From: Burkholderia sp. Bp9143 | GTDB taxonomy: Bacteria; Pseudomonadota; Gammaproteobacteria; Burkholderiales; Burkholderiaceae | Length of the DNA stretch: 44,424 bases | NCBI RefSeq assembly: GCF_003853645.1 | Contig: NZ_QTPO01000062.1 | Span: 1 to 44,424 of the forward strand | Direction of reading: 5' to 3' | Part shown: positions 25,722 through 34,272 of the stretch, piece after piece | Numbering within the stretch: the first letter of the stretch is position 1 | Layout of the letters: each line of letters opens with the position of its first letter | Position numbers and translations under genes: made by a program | Notes under the pieces: model-generated | What the model was told of the DNA's origin: nothing | The model's database searches: none | What the model saw: the letters and a program-made list of their open reading frames with translations, nothing else

Positions 25722-26747
25722 ATGGACAACCGTCCCATCATCGGCATCACCATGGGCGACGCGGCCGGCGTCGGACCGGAAATCATCATGAAGAGCCTTG
25801 CCCATGCCTCCGTGTATGAGCAGTGCCGCCCCGTGGTCATCGGCGACGCCGCGCGCCTGCGGGACGCCGGCCGCAGGGCGGGCGTCGAGCTCGAGGTGCG
25901 TGCCGTCAGCCGGCCGTCCGACGGCGCGTTCCGCGTGGGCATCGTCGATTGCATCGACATGGCGCTCATTCCGGCCGACCTGCCTTACGGCAAGCTGTCC
26001 GCGATCGCCGGAGACGCCGCGTACCAATACATCGCGCGCACCGTGGAGCTGACGTCGAAAGGCGAGCTCGACGCGATCTGCACCGCTCCGCTCAACAAGG
26101 AAGCGCTGCATGCCGGCGGCCATATTTTCCCCGGACACACGGAAATGCTCGCGCATCTGACGGGCATCGACGAGGTGTCGATGATGCTGGTCGCGCCCAA
26201 TCTTCGCGTGATTCACGTGACGACGCACATCGGCCTGCTCGACGCCATTCGCAAGATCGAGCCGGGCCTCGTGCAACGCACGATCGAACGCGCACATGAC
26301 ACGCTGGTTCGCGCCGGCATCGCGGATCCCCGCATCGGCGTATGCGGGATCAATCCCCATGCGGGCGAGAACGGCCTGTTCGGCTATGGCGAAGAGGAAG
26401 AGAAGATCGTTCCGGCGGTCCAGCTCCTTCAGGCGCGCGGCTGGGACGTGGAAGGCCCGCTGCCGGCGGACACGCTGTTCTTCCGCGCGGGCCGCGGCGA
26501 TTTCGACGTGGTGGTCGCGATGTATCACGACCAGGGACACGGGCCGGTGAAGGTGATGGGTCTCGAAGCCGGCGTGAACGTGACGGTCGGCCTGCCCGTC
26601 ATTCGCACGTCGGTCGACCACGGCACCGCATTCGACATCGCCGGCAAGGGCATCGCCGACGAACGCAGCCTGCTGGAGGCTTTCCGCCAGGCCGTGGACC
26701 TCGCGACGCGACGCCACGAGCCGTCGCCCGTGGCCAGCGCCGCCTGA
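25722..26747 (+). CDS. pdxA2: 4-phospho-D-threonate/erythronate 3-dehydrogenase (PdxA2)
   Basis: A 341-residue member of the PdxA family, which oxidises and decarboxylates 4-phosphorylated C4 acids to dihydroxyacetone phosphate, CO2 and NADH. Seen: ITMGDAAGVGPEI near the start and the three metal-binding His: His139 (PGHTEML), His169 (TTHIGLLDA) and His269 (MYHDQGHGPVK). Genuine PdxA uses 4-hydroxythreonine phosphate; the adjacent DUF1537 kinase instead marks this as the PdxA2 class. The ATG at 25722 follows AAGGGA at a normal distance, 11 bp after the kinase stop. Confidence 0.9.
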   Translation: MDNRPIIGITMGDAAGVGPEIIMKSLAHASVYEQCRPVVIGDAARLRDAGRRAGVELEVRAVSRPSDGAFRVGIVDCIDMALIPADLPYGKLSAIAGDAAYQYIARTVELTSKGELDAICTAPLNKEALHAGGHIFPGHTEMLAHLTGIDEVSMMLVAPNLRVIHVTTHIGLLDAIRKIEPGLVQRTIERAHDTLVRAGIADPRIGVCGINPHAGENGLFGYGEEEEKIVPAVQLLQARGWDVEGPLPADTLFFRAGRGDFDVVVAMYHDQGHGPVKVMGLEAGVNVTVGLPVIRTSVDHGTAFDIAGKGIADERSLLEAFRQAVDLATRRHEPSPVASAA

Positions 26748-26857
26748 GCAGCACATGTAACGACACGCATCGACCCAGGAGCGATACCGGCAGGAACATG
26801 CCGGATCGCCCGACACACCCGAACGCATATCAACCGAAGGTAACGTGGAGACAAACG

Positions 26858-28276
26858 ATGGCCACCTTCAGTTATTGGGACACAGCCACCATCATCGGCA
26901 TGGTTGTCGTCTACATTGTGATTACGAGCCTGATCAGCATTCGCCTGCGCAGCCGTAACTCCGAACAGTTCATGGTGGCCGGGCGCTCGATGCCCGCGCT
27001 GGTGGTCGCCATCCTGCTGATGTCGGAATTCATCGGCGCGAAATCGACGGTCGGGACGTCGCAGGAGGCCTTCTCGGCCGGCATCGCCGCTTCGTGGTCG
27101 GTCCTGGCGGCAGCCATCGGCTTTCTCCTCTTCGGCCTGTTCATGGCCAAGCGCCTGTATGCGTCCGGCGAGTTCACCATCTCCGGATTCATCGCCCAGC
27201 GGTACGGCCATGGCGCGAAGCTCGCCGTCTCCGCGATCATGATCTACGCGCTGTTCGTGGTGAACGTCGGCAACTACGTGAGCGGTGCGGCGGCGATCTC
27301 GACGGTCATGCGCATCAACCTGCCGACGGCCGCCATCATCACCGCCATCGTCAGCACCATCTACTTCGTCTGGGGCGGCCTCAAGAGCGTCGCGTACCTG
27401 ACGGTCGTTCACAGCGCCGTGAAGCTGCTCGGCATCGCCATCCTGGTCGGCGTCGCGTGGAAGCTGTCGGGCGGCATCAAGCCGATGGCGCAGAACATGC
27501 CCGCGCACTATTTCACGTGGACCGGTGCACTGTCGGGCGGCACGATCGGCGCATGGATCATCGGCACGGCCGGCGCGATCTTCTCGACGCAGTTCATCAT
27601 CCAGGCCATCTCCGCCACCCGCAGCCCCGAGGGCGCGCGCGCGTCCTCGCTGATCGCCGCGCTCCTGTGCGTGCCGATCGGGCTCGCGCTCGGCTTCATC
27701 GGCGTGACGGCCAAGTACCTGTATCCGAACATCAAGAGCCTGTACGCGCTGCCGGTGTTCCTGCAACACATGAACCCGATCCTGGCCGGCATCGTCACGA
27801 CGTCGCTCGTGGCATCCATCTTCGTGAGCGTCTGCACCGTCGCGCTGGCGATCGCCTCGCTGATCGTCAAGGATTTCTATGTACCGCGCTTCAAGCCGAC
27901 GCCCGATGTCGAACTGAGAATGACGCGCTGGATCTCGCTGATCGTCGGTTTCCTCCCGCTGATCTTCGTGCTGTTCGTCCCGCAGATCCTCGCGCTGTCG
28001 TTCTTCAGCCGCGCGCTGCGCCTGTCCGTGTCGGTCGTCGCGCTGATCGGCATCTACCTGCCGTTCTTCAGCGGCAAGCGCGGTGCCGTCTCGGCGCTCA
28101 TCGTCGCGACGATCGCCACGACGGTCTGGTACCTGCTCGGCAATCCGTTCGGCATCGACAACATGTACGTCGCGCTCGTGACGCCCGCCATCGTGCTGGT
28201 CATCGGCAAGCTGCTGTTCCATGGCGAGGGCTCGGACCTGCGCGACAAGCGGCTCACGCATCGCGAATCGCACTAA
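26858..28276 (+). CDS. Sodium:solute symporter (SSS family)
   Basis: A 472-residue inner-membrane symporter with about 13 hydrophobic helices. The ATG at 26858 has GGAG upstream; an in-frame ATG at 26798 would add 20 hydrophilic residues. Early signature parts are SRNSEQFMVAGRSMPALVVAILLMSEFIGAKSTVG and FAKRLYASGEFTISGFIAQRYG-like sequence. Then follow GNYVSGAAAI and VWGGLKSVAYLTVVHSAVK. The family takes up sugars, sialic acids, amino acids and carboxylates with sodium. It is the only transporter of the operon and presumably brings in the starting substrate. Confidence 0.9.
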   Translation: MATFSYWDTATIIGMVVVYIVITSLISIRLRSRNSEQFMVAGRSMPALVVAILLMSEFIGAKSTVGTSQEAFSAGIAASWSVLAAAIGFLLFGLFMAKRLYASGEFTISGFIAQRYGHGAKLAVSAIMIYALFVVNVGNYVSGAAAISTVMRINLPTAAIITAIVSTIYFVWGGLKSVAYLTVVHSAVKLLGIAILVGVAWKLSGGIKPMAQNMPAHYFTWTGALSGGTIGAWIIGTAGAIFSTQFIIQAISATRSPEGARASSLIAALLCVPIGLALGFIGVTAKYLYPNIKSLYALPVFLQHMNPILAGIVTTSLVASIFVSVCTVALAIASLIVKDFYVPRFKPTPDVELRMTRWISLIVGFLPLIFVLFVPQILALSFFSRALRLSVSVVALIGIYLPFFSGKRGAVSALIVATIATTVWYLLGNPFGIDNMYVALVTPAIVLVIGKLLFHGEGSDLRDKRLTHRESH

Positions 28277-28299
28277 CCTCGCAACTCGAGACACATTTC

Positions 28300-29487
28300 A
28301 TGAGCACGAATCTCGTTGAAGCGGCGAGCGCCGCGTCGGATCACCGCGTTCGCACGGCGTATGCCGACGCGGAACGGCAAGAGGCGTTCCTGCCCACCGC
28401 CTGCGTGCAGAACCACGCGGCCAACCTGCACTGCCTCGACAACGGCGACCTGCTGTGCGTCTGGTTCGGCGGCACCCAGGAAGGCATTCCCGACGTTTCC
28501 ATCTACATGTCGCGTCTCGCGGCCGGAACGGACGAGTGGTCATCGCCTCGGAAACTGTCGGACGACCCCACGCGCTCGGAACAGAACCCGGTGCTGTTCA
28601 CCGCGCCGGACGGCCGCCTGTGGCTGATCTACACCGCGCAACTGTCCGGCCATCAAAACACCGCGATCGTTCGCCGTCGCGTGTCGATGGACGGCGGCGT
28701 CACCTGGGGCCCCGTCGAAACCCTGTTCGACCGCCCGGGGACGTTCGTCCGCCAGCCGATCATCGCCCTCGACAGCGGTACGTGGATTTGCCCGGTATTC
28801 CTGTGCCGCACGGCGCCCGGCGAACGATGGGTCGGCAACGACGACGTCAGCGCGGTCATGGTCTCCGACGACCAGGGCGCGTCGTGGGCGCTGCATGAGG
28901 TACCGGACAGCGTCGGGTGCGTGCACATGAACGTTCACGTGCTGCACGACGGCTCGCTGCTGGCGCTCTACCGCAGCCGCTGGGCGGACTTCGTCTACGC
29001 GAGCCGTTCGACGGATGGCCGCACGTGGAGCGCGCCCGAGCCGACCGCGGTGCCGAACAACAACTCGTCGGTTCAGTTCACGGTGCTGCGGAACGGTCAT
29101 CTCGCGCTCGTGTTCAACGAGAGCGATGCGTCGCACGCCACGGAACGCCGCGCCTCCCTGTACGACGACATCGAGGACTCCGAGGACAGCGGCGAGCTGC
29201 GCGACCAGAAGGCGTCCGCGCGCGGCACCGCCTTCTGGGGCGCACCACGCGCGCCGATGTCGCTGGCCATCTCCGAGGACGGCGGCAGGACATGGTCGCG
29301 CCGCCGCAACCTGGAAATCGGCGACGGGTACTGCATGACGAACAACTCCGCCGACCAGCGCAACCGCGAGTATTCATATCCGTCCATCGTGCAGTCGCAA
29401 GACGGGGCATTGCACATCGCATTCACCTGGTTCCGCCAGAAAATCAAGTACGTGCGCGTCGACGAAGCGTGGGTTCGCGGTCGATGA
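28300..29487 (+). CDS. Cytoplasmic BNR-repeat (sialidase-like) protein
   Basis: A 395-residue six-bladed-propeller type protein of the BNR_2/sialidase superfamily. Four Asp-boxes (SxDxGxxW type) are seen at about 129-136, 189-196, 237-243 and 325-332. A FVRQPIIALDSGTWICPV strand and GCVHMNVHVLHDGSLLALYRSRWADF lie between. There is no signal peptide, so it should act inside the cell on an imported molecule. Some relatives are exo-sialidases and others are polysaccharide or glycuronide lyases, so the reaction is open. It follows the symporter by 23 bp. In this operon it could open or cleave the imported compound before the aldolase step. Confidence 0.85.
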   Translation: MSTNLVEAASAASDHRVRTAYADAERQEAFLPTACVQNHAANLHCLDNGDLLCVWFGGTQEGIPDVSIYMSRLAAGTDEWSSPRKLSDDPTRSEQNPVLFTAPDGRLWLIYTAQLSGHQNTAIVRRRVSMDGGVTWGPVETLFDRPGTFVRQPIIALDSGTWICPVFLCRTAPGERWVGNDDVSAVMVSDDQGASWALHEVPDSVGCVHMNVHVLHDGSLLALYRSRWADFVYASRSTDGRTWSAPEPTAVPNNNSSVQFTVLRNGHLALVFNESDASHATERRASLYDDIEDSEDSGELRDQKASARGTAFWGAPRAPMSLAISEDGGRTWSRRRNLEIGDGYCMTNNSADQRNREYSYPSIVQSQDGALHIAFTWFRQKIKYVRVDEAWVRGR

Positions 29488-29591
29488 CACCCGCCGGTGC
29501 AACTGGCCCGTCACTGCGGCAATTCGATAAACTTGTCGGTCGCGATGCGCAGACTTGCGCGCCAATTCGATCAGACCAGGAAATCACGCAC

Positions 29592-30398
29592 ATGAAAGTG
29601 ACCAGGCGCCGGGAGGCGATGCTGCAGGCCGTGCTCGGGGGCATGACGGACGTCGCGACGTTGTGCGAGCACTTCGGAATGTCGGAAGCGACGGTTCGCC
29701 GGGATCTGCGTGCACTGGCGAGCGACCGTCGCATCCTGCGCACGTATGGCGGGGCCGCCGCGGTTGGCGGCCATGAGCCGGAACCGTCGCTCGAGGAGCG
29801 GCGCGTCAGCTCGCAGGAGCAGAAGGAAGCGATCGCGCACGCGGCAAGCACGTTCATCGAAGATGGCGACACCGTGTTCCTCGACGGCGGCACCACGACG
29901 GCGGCGCTCGCGCACCGGCTTGCCGGCCGGACCGCCGTTCACGTGGTCACCAACAACCTGCTGGTCGTGAGCCCGCTCGCATCGTCCGGCGTTCCGGTGA
30001 CGGTGATCGGCGGCGACGTCCGGTCGTCCAGCATGAGCACGCTGGGACCGCTCGCGCAGATCGCGTTGAGCCGCCTGAGCGTCGACAAGGCGTTCCTCGG
30101 CGCCGATGGCGTGGTCGCCGAACTGGGGTTGTGCGAGGCGAGCAGCGAGCAATCGTATCTGAAGGAGTGCGTGATGCGGCAGGCCGCCGAGGTTTACGTG
30201 CTCGTGACCGCGGACAAGCTCGGGCGCGCGAGCCAGCAGCACTGGACGCCGCTGGAGCGCGACTGGACGCTCGTGACGGATGACGCAGCCCAGCACGAGC
30301 AGCTCGAACCGTTCCAATCGCAGGCGCGGATCACGGTGCATGCGGTCAGCACGAAGGCGACGCCGGCGTCCGCCGGTGCATCGCGGGTTCAAACGTAG
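29592..30398 (+). CDS. DeoR/GlpR family transcriptional regulator
   Basis: A 268-residue DeoR-type regulator. The N-terminal helix-turn-helix contains LCEHFGMSEATVRRDLRALA and RTYGGAA. The sugar-phosphate isomerase-like sensor domain has FLDGGTTTAALAHRL, VTNNLL, VTVIGGDV and AFLGADGV. Such repressors usually bind phosphorylated intermediates, here perhaps a 4-phospho C4 acid. It lies 104 bp after the sialidase-like gene and 11 bp before the SDR gene, and is the natural repressor of this operon through the palindromes near 22122-22167. Confidence 0.9.
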   Translation: MKVTRRREAMLQAVLGGMTDVATLCEHFGMSEATVRRDLRALASDRRILRTYGGAAAVGGHEPEPSLEERRVSSQEQKEAIAHAASTFIEDGDTVFLDGGTTTAALAHRLAGRTAVHVVTNNLLVVSPLASSGVPVTVIGGDVRSSSMSTLGPLAQIALSRLSVDKAFLGADGVVAELGLCEASSEQSYLKECVMRQAAEVYVLVTADKLGRASQQHWTPLERDWTLVTDDAAQHEQLEPFQSQARITVHAVSTKATPASAGASRVQT

Positions 30399-30399
30399 C

Positions 30400-30405
30400 A
30401 GGAGG
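30400..30405 (+). promoter_or_regulatory. Shine-Dalgarno that fixes the SDR start
   Basis: AGGAGG ends four bases before the GTG at 30410, supporting this GTG as the start; the ATG at 30419 is out of frame. Confidence 0.65.
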
Positions 30406-30409
30406 GATC

Positions 30410-31120
30410 GTGGGTCAATGGGAGCAGTCGGGTTCGAGTTCGGGTTCGCGCCATGCAGTCGTCACGGGCGCGTCGTCGGGAATTGGACGGGCGATCGTCG
30501 AACGGCTGCTCGCCGACGGCTGGCGCGTCACGGGACTCTGCCGCTCGCCCATTGAAGCGACCCACGGTTCCCTGAGAATCGTGCCGGTCGACGTGACCGA
30601 CTTCGCGGCGCTCGGGCCCGTGTGCGATGTACTGGGTGCGGTCGACGCGCTCGTGCATGCGGCCGGTTTCATGCGTACCGCGCCACTCGGTCAGCTTTCA
30701 CACGAGGACGGCGCCGCGATGTGGCGCCTGCACGTTGAGTCCGCAACCTTTCTCGCCGATCGCCTGGTGCCCCGGATGCCCGCTGGCGGACGCATCGTGC
30801 TGCTCGGCAGCCGCACCGCCAACGGCGCGGCCACGCGCAGCCAGTATGCGGCGACCAAATCCGCGCTGGTGGGGCTGGCGCGGTCCTGGGCGGCGGAACT
30901 CGCGCCGCAGGGCATCACCGTCAATGTCGTCGCGCCCGGTGCCACGGACACGCCGTTCCTGCGCGACCCTGCGCGCGCGGCAACGCCGCCCAAGCTTCCG
31001 CCGATCGGGCGGTTCATCACGCCCGAGGAAGTCGCCGCGCTGACGGGCTTCCTGTTGAGCACGGACGCGAGCGCGATCACGGGGCAGCAGATCGTCATGT
31101 GCGGCGGTGCGTCGCTTTGA
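30410..31120 (+). CDS. Short-chain dehydrogenase/reductase
   Basis: A 236-residue classical SDR from a GTG start. Seen: TGASSGIG cofactor motif (about 22-29), VHAAGF in place of NNAG, the catalytic Ser near LLGSRTANGA, YAATKSALVGLARSWAAEL (YxxxK) and VNVVAPGATDTPF. The C-terminus (ASAITGQQIVMCGGASL) is typical. Such enzymes oxidise or reduce a hydroxyl group with NAD(P). As the last gene of the aldolase-kinase operon it may provide the oxidation step that makes the C4 acid or its precursor. Confidence 0.9.
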   Translation: MGQWEQSGSSSGSRHAVVTGASSGIGRAIVERLLADGWRVTGLCRSPIEATHGSLRIVPVDVTDFAALGPVCDVLGAVDALVHAAGFMRTAPLGQLSHEDGAAMWRLHVESATFLADRLVPRMPAGGRIVLLGSRTANGAATRSQYAATKSALVGLARSWAAELAPQGITVNVVAPGATDTPFLRDPARAATPPKLPPIGRFITPEEVAALTGFLLSTDASAITGQQIVMCGGASL

Positions 31121-31512
31121 TTCGGCACGGCCTGATGTATCGCTCACTCGATTCGTTGCGCATTGGCTCGAGCATGTGCCGAAGCGAGAAGCATCCTGGC
31201 GAGCTCTTTCGCTTGATGACACGCACGAAAAATGGTGCCCTCGCTTAGTCTGATATAAGCGCCTCGGGCCTCCATGGCGGGTTCCGATCGCCACACTGCT
31301 GCGTCGTCCGTTTTATTCCCCAATCGGAAATCTCGCCGCTGGCGCACAACAGGTCGCAGAACCTTCACCGCGCCGCGGCAGCGTGCTTGCGCGTGTCGAG
31401 CGCGGGCGCCCCTCACTTTGCCCTACCCTCCCCGCGGTCCCGTCGAATCCGGGAATAACTGTCGTGTGCTCACGGTCACGGTATTGCAAGAAACACGAAC
31501 CGGGTGATCGCT
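31121..31512. other. Intergenic stretch, no confident gene
   Basis: About 390 bp after the SDR gene. A minus-strand frame at 31144-31416 would encode 90 residues ending in EARGAYIRLSEGTIFRACHQ and beyond; it has no good ribosome site and no recognised family, so I do not call it. Confidence 0.3.
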
Positions 31513-32337
31513 ATGGACATCATCGACATGGCCCATGAATCGGGTATCAAACAAGAATCGCCCCCGGTGCGCGCACCGCACCGTGAATCGAGGGTTCAGA
31601 TGCAATCTGTTATGCGCCGTTTTCAACTCGGATCGGGCGTGGTGCTGCTGACCTATCTCTTTCTCCACCTGGTCAATCACGCACTCGGGATCTGGTCGCT
31701 CGAACTTGCCGGACGCGGTCTCGTATTGGCGTTGCGGCTCTGGCGTAGCGCACCGGGGACGTTCGTGCTGTACGGTGCGGCATCGCTTCATTTCGCGTTG
31801 GCGTTGCACACGATATACCGGCGCCGCCACTGGGCACTACCGCCCGCCGAATGGCTCCGCCTCTGGGCAGGGCTCAGCCTGCCGCTGCTGCTGATCCGCC
31901 ATGCGGTGACAACCCGGCTCGCCTCCTCGCTCTATGGCTTCGAGCCTGATTACGCGCGCGTCGTCACCGTGCTGCTTACCAGCGGCACGCAGGGCCTTCA
32001 ACTGGCACTGCTCGCGCCCGGCTGGATACACGGATGTCTCGGACTGTGGTTCCGGTTGCGCCATCATCCGCTGGCGTGCCGCTTGAAACCCGCGCTGCTG
32101 GTACTCGTCGTCCTGTTGCCACTGCTCTCCGCAGGAGGCTTTATCCGTATGATGCGTGTCGTCGAGGCGAAGGGCTCCATGCTTCTGCCCCCCGATCCGA
32201 AACTGGTTTCACACCAACTCGCCCTTGACGCCTGGCGTCACCATCTCGTCACCCTCTACTTGTCCCTGATCATCAGCGCGTTGATCGCAGGCCTGTTGCG
32301 CAACCGCCTTGAACGTCGAAGATTGCAGAACACGTGA
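31513..32337 (+). CDS. Stand-alone six-helix membrane domain of the adenylate-cyclase N-terminal type
   Basis: A 274-residue polytopic protein from an ATG at 31513 (a GTG at 31504 and a later ATG at 31600 are alternatives). It has six hydrophobic segments. Conserved parts are FLHLVNHALGIWSLE, WRSAPGTFVLYGAASLHFALALH, LLLIRHAVTTRLASSLYGFEPDY and LLAPGWIHGCLGLWFRLRHH. This matches, from memory, the membrane module of bacterial class III adenylate cyclases, where a [2Fe-2S] ferredoxin domain and a cyclase domain follow. The membrane His residues look like haem ligands. Here the protein stops after helix six and neither module is encoded in the 90 bp before the convergent aldo/keto reductase gene. 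It may be a truncated gene or a free redox-sensing subunit. Confidence 0.7.
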   Translation: MDIIDMAHESGIKQESPPVRAPHRESRVQMQSVMRRFQLGSGVVLLTYLFLHLVNHALGIWSLELAGRGLVLALRLWRSAPGTFVLYGAASLHFALALHTIYRRRHWALPPAEWLRLWAGLSLPLLLIRHAVTTRLASSLYGFEPDYARVVTVLLTSGTQGLQLALLAPGWIHGCLGLWFRLRHHPLACRLKPALLVLVVLLPLLSAGGFIRMMRVVEAKGSMLLPPDPKLVSHQLALDAWRHHLVTLYLSLIISALIAGLLRNRLERRRLQNT

Positions 32338-32427
32338 CAGAGATCGGAATATCCGGCGACGCAGCGGCGTCTACGCTGCGCACATCCCGCACCACGCAGC
32401 CGCCCCGGTCGAACCGATCGATTGGCG

Positions 32428-33492
32428 TCACCGGTCCTGTTTCGACGCGACGCGCGCGAAAGGCTGCGGCAGCCTGCCCGCTGCCTGACGATCGATCATC
32501 CAGCCGGGATAGCCGGGAGGCAACGCACTCACGGCGTCGAGATGCGCAAGCTCGTCGTCGGTCAGGACGACGTCGACCGCGCCGAGGTTGTCTTCGAGCT
32601 GTTCGACCCGTTTGGCGCCGATGATGACGCTCGTGACGTGCGGCTTGGCGAGCAACCACGCGAGCGCGATCCGCGCGACCGATACACCGCGCGCGTCGGC
32701 GATGGCGCGCATCGCGGCAACGCACGGCCAGGCCCGCTCGAGATCGACCGGCGGAAAATCGAAATGGCTACGCCGCGAACCTTCTGCGGTCGGCGCCCCG
32801 GGACCGAACTTCCCCGAAAGCAGTCCGCCGGCGAGCGGCGACCAGACGAGGAGCCCCATCTGCTCGTCGATCGCGAGCGGCACCAGTTCGCGCTCCACGT
32901 CACGTCCGGCGATCGAATAGTAGGCCTGCAGCGTCTCGAAGCGCGTCGCATGGAGCGCCTGGCTGAGGCCGAGCGCCTTGCCGATCTTTCCGGCGCGCCA
33001 GTTCGAGACGCCTACATAGCGAACCAGCCCCTGGCGCGTCAGATCGTCGAGCGCCCGCAGCGTCTCCTCGATCGGCGTGACGGGATCGTTCGCGTGCATC
33101 TGGTAGAGGTCGATATGGTCGACCTGCAGCCGTTCCAGGCTTCTCTGCACCGAATCCATGATGTGGCCGCGCGACGCCCCCTGATCGTTGGGCTTCGGGC
33201 CCATCACGCCCGCCGTCTTCGTCGCCAGCACGATCTCGCCGCGCGGGACGCCGATGTCTCGAAGCGCCTGCCCGACGAGGCGTTCGGACTGGCCGAAGGA
33301 GTAGATATCGGCCGTATCGATGAAGTTGATTCCCTCGGCCAGTGCGCGGGAAATCAGCCGTGTCGCCTCGTCCTGGCCGACCGCGCCGATCGCCGCCCAC
33401 ATGCCGGCATCGGCATTGCCGCCCAGCGTCATCGTGCCGAGACACAGCTCGGAGACATACAGACCGGTGCGGCCCAGTTGCTTGTATTTCAT
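32428..33492 (-). CDS. Aldo/keto reductase
   Basis: A 354-residue NADPH-dependent oxidoreductase with the TIM-barrel AKR fold. The catalytic tetrad is visible as Asp and Tyr in FIDTADIYSFGQSE, Lys in LATKTAG and His in YQMHAND. LVRYVGVSNW and the cofactor-binding stretch SVIIGAKRVEQLEDNL near the C-terminus are also present. It lies 71 bp downstream of the flavodoxin-like reductase on the same strand. The pair with the divergent LysR suggests a quinone or carbonyl stress response, which is inference. Confidence 0.9.
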   Translation of the reverse strand: MKYKQLGRTGLYVSELCLGTMTLGGNADAGMWAAIGAVGQDEATRLISRALAEGINFIDTADIYSFGQSERLVGQALRDIGVPRGEIVLATKTAGVMGPKPNDQGASRGHIMDSVQRSLERLQVDHIDLYQMHANDPVTPIEETLRALDDLTRQGLVRYVGVSNWRAGKIGKALGLSQALHATRFETLQAYYSIAGRDVERELVPLAIDEQMGLLVWSPLAGGLLSGKFGPGAPTAEGSRRSHFDFPPVDLERAWPCVAAMRAIADARGVSVARIALAWLLAKPHVTSVIIGAKRVEQLEDNLGAVDVVLTDDELAHLDAVSALPPGYPGWMIDRQAAGRLPQPFARVASKQDR

Positions 33493-33563
33493 GCCTGTTT
33501 CCTTCAGGGTCGGTTGAAAGAATGCGGCGGCGTCCGGTCCGGTGCGCCCCGCACGCCGGGATG

Positions 33564-34154
33564 TCAGCTGATTCGAGCGTGTCCTGCCCGAAACTGTGCG
33601 GCGATCGTTGCGACGCGTGCGCCATAGCGGCGTGCCGTCTCGAGGTCGCCCGGCGACATCTCGTCGGGCGACGCGTCGGCCGGCGTCTGCGCCATCGGCG
33701 CGATGTAGGAACCCATGCGATTCAGGTCGTCGCGCATCGACGCCTTCACGTTCGCCGGCTTGATGTCCATGCTCACCCAGAGACCGCCGTGCTGCCCGGC
33801 GAGCAAAACGAAGTATTCGAGCGTATTGAGCTTGTCGCCGTTGACGCTCGCGCTATTGGTGAAGCCACCGAATATCTTGTTGCGCCACCCGCCGTCGAAC
33901 CAGGCCGTCGACGATGCGTCGGCGAACTTCTTGAACTGCCAGCTGGGGCCGCCCATGTAGGTCGGCGAGCCGAACAGGATCGCGTCGGCGCCGGCCAGCG
34001 TGTCCCACGCATCGTCTGCAATGTTTCCGTCCGCGTCGATCGCGACGAGTGCGGCACCGGCGCCCTCGGCGACAGCCGTTGCCATGCGTTGGGTATGCCC
34101 ATAGCCGGAGTGGTAGACGACGGCCGTCTTAACCGGAGAGAAGTGTTGTGTCAT
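33564..34154 (-). CDS. Flavodoxin-like NAD(P)H:quinone oxidoreductase
   Basis: A 196-residue WrbA-related flavoprotein. The ATG at 34154 starts MTQHFSPVKTAVVYHSGYGH, and the SGYGHTQRMA loop binds the FMN phosphate. SPTYMGGPSWQFKKF, later GGFTNSASVNGDK and LLAGQHGGLWVSM match the family. Such proteins reduce quinones by two electrons and protect from oxidative stress. It is divergent from the LysR at 34273, which probably regulates it, and precedes the aldo/keto reductase gene. Confidence 0.9.
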   Translation of the reverse strand: MTQHFSPVKTAVVYHSGYGHTQRMATAVAEGAGAALVAIDADGNIADDAWDTLAGADAILFGSPTYMGGPSWQFKKFADASSTAWFDGGWRNKIFGGFTNSASVNGDKLNTLEYFVLLAGQHGGLWVSMDIKPANVKASMRDDLNRMGSYIAPMAQTPADASPDEMSPGDLETARRYGARVATIAAQFRAGHARIS

Positions 34155-34208
34155 GGTTGCGCCCTTTCGTTCAGATTGTCGTCGGGGGACGACATCGGAA
34201 AGCACTCT

Positions 34209-34230
34209 ACTGAGTCACAACTGAGTTATA
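34209..34230. promoter_or_regulatory. 11-bp-period direct repeat between divergent genes
   Basis: ACTGAGTCACA at 34209-34219 is followed directly by ACTGAGTTATA at 34220-34230. Seven leading bases are identical, one helical turn apart. It lies between the flavodoxin-like gene and the LysR gene and could be part of a LysR binding region. Confidence 0.35.
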
Positions 34231-34272
34231 AATGACGACCGATTGAACGTTCTGTTACTCCCCGGGTGAACA

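Noticed and set aside
27094..29487. A 797-residue frame starting inside the symporter gene
   Set aside because: The N-terminal 400 residues are an out-of-frame reading of the symporter; the BNR protein starts at 28300.
31144..31416. Possible 90-residue minus-strand gene
   Set aside because: No ribosome site, Arg/Ala-rich composition and no recognised family.
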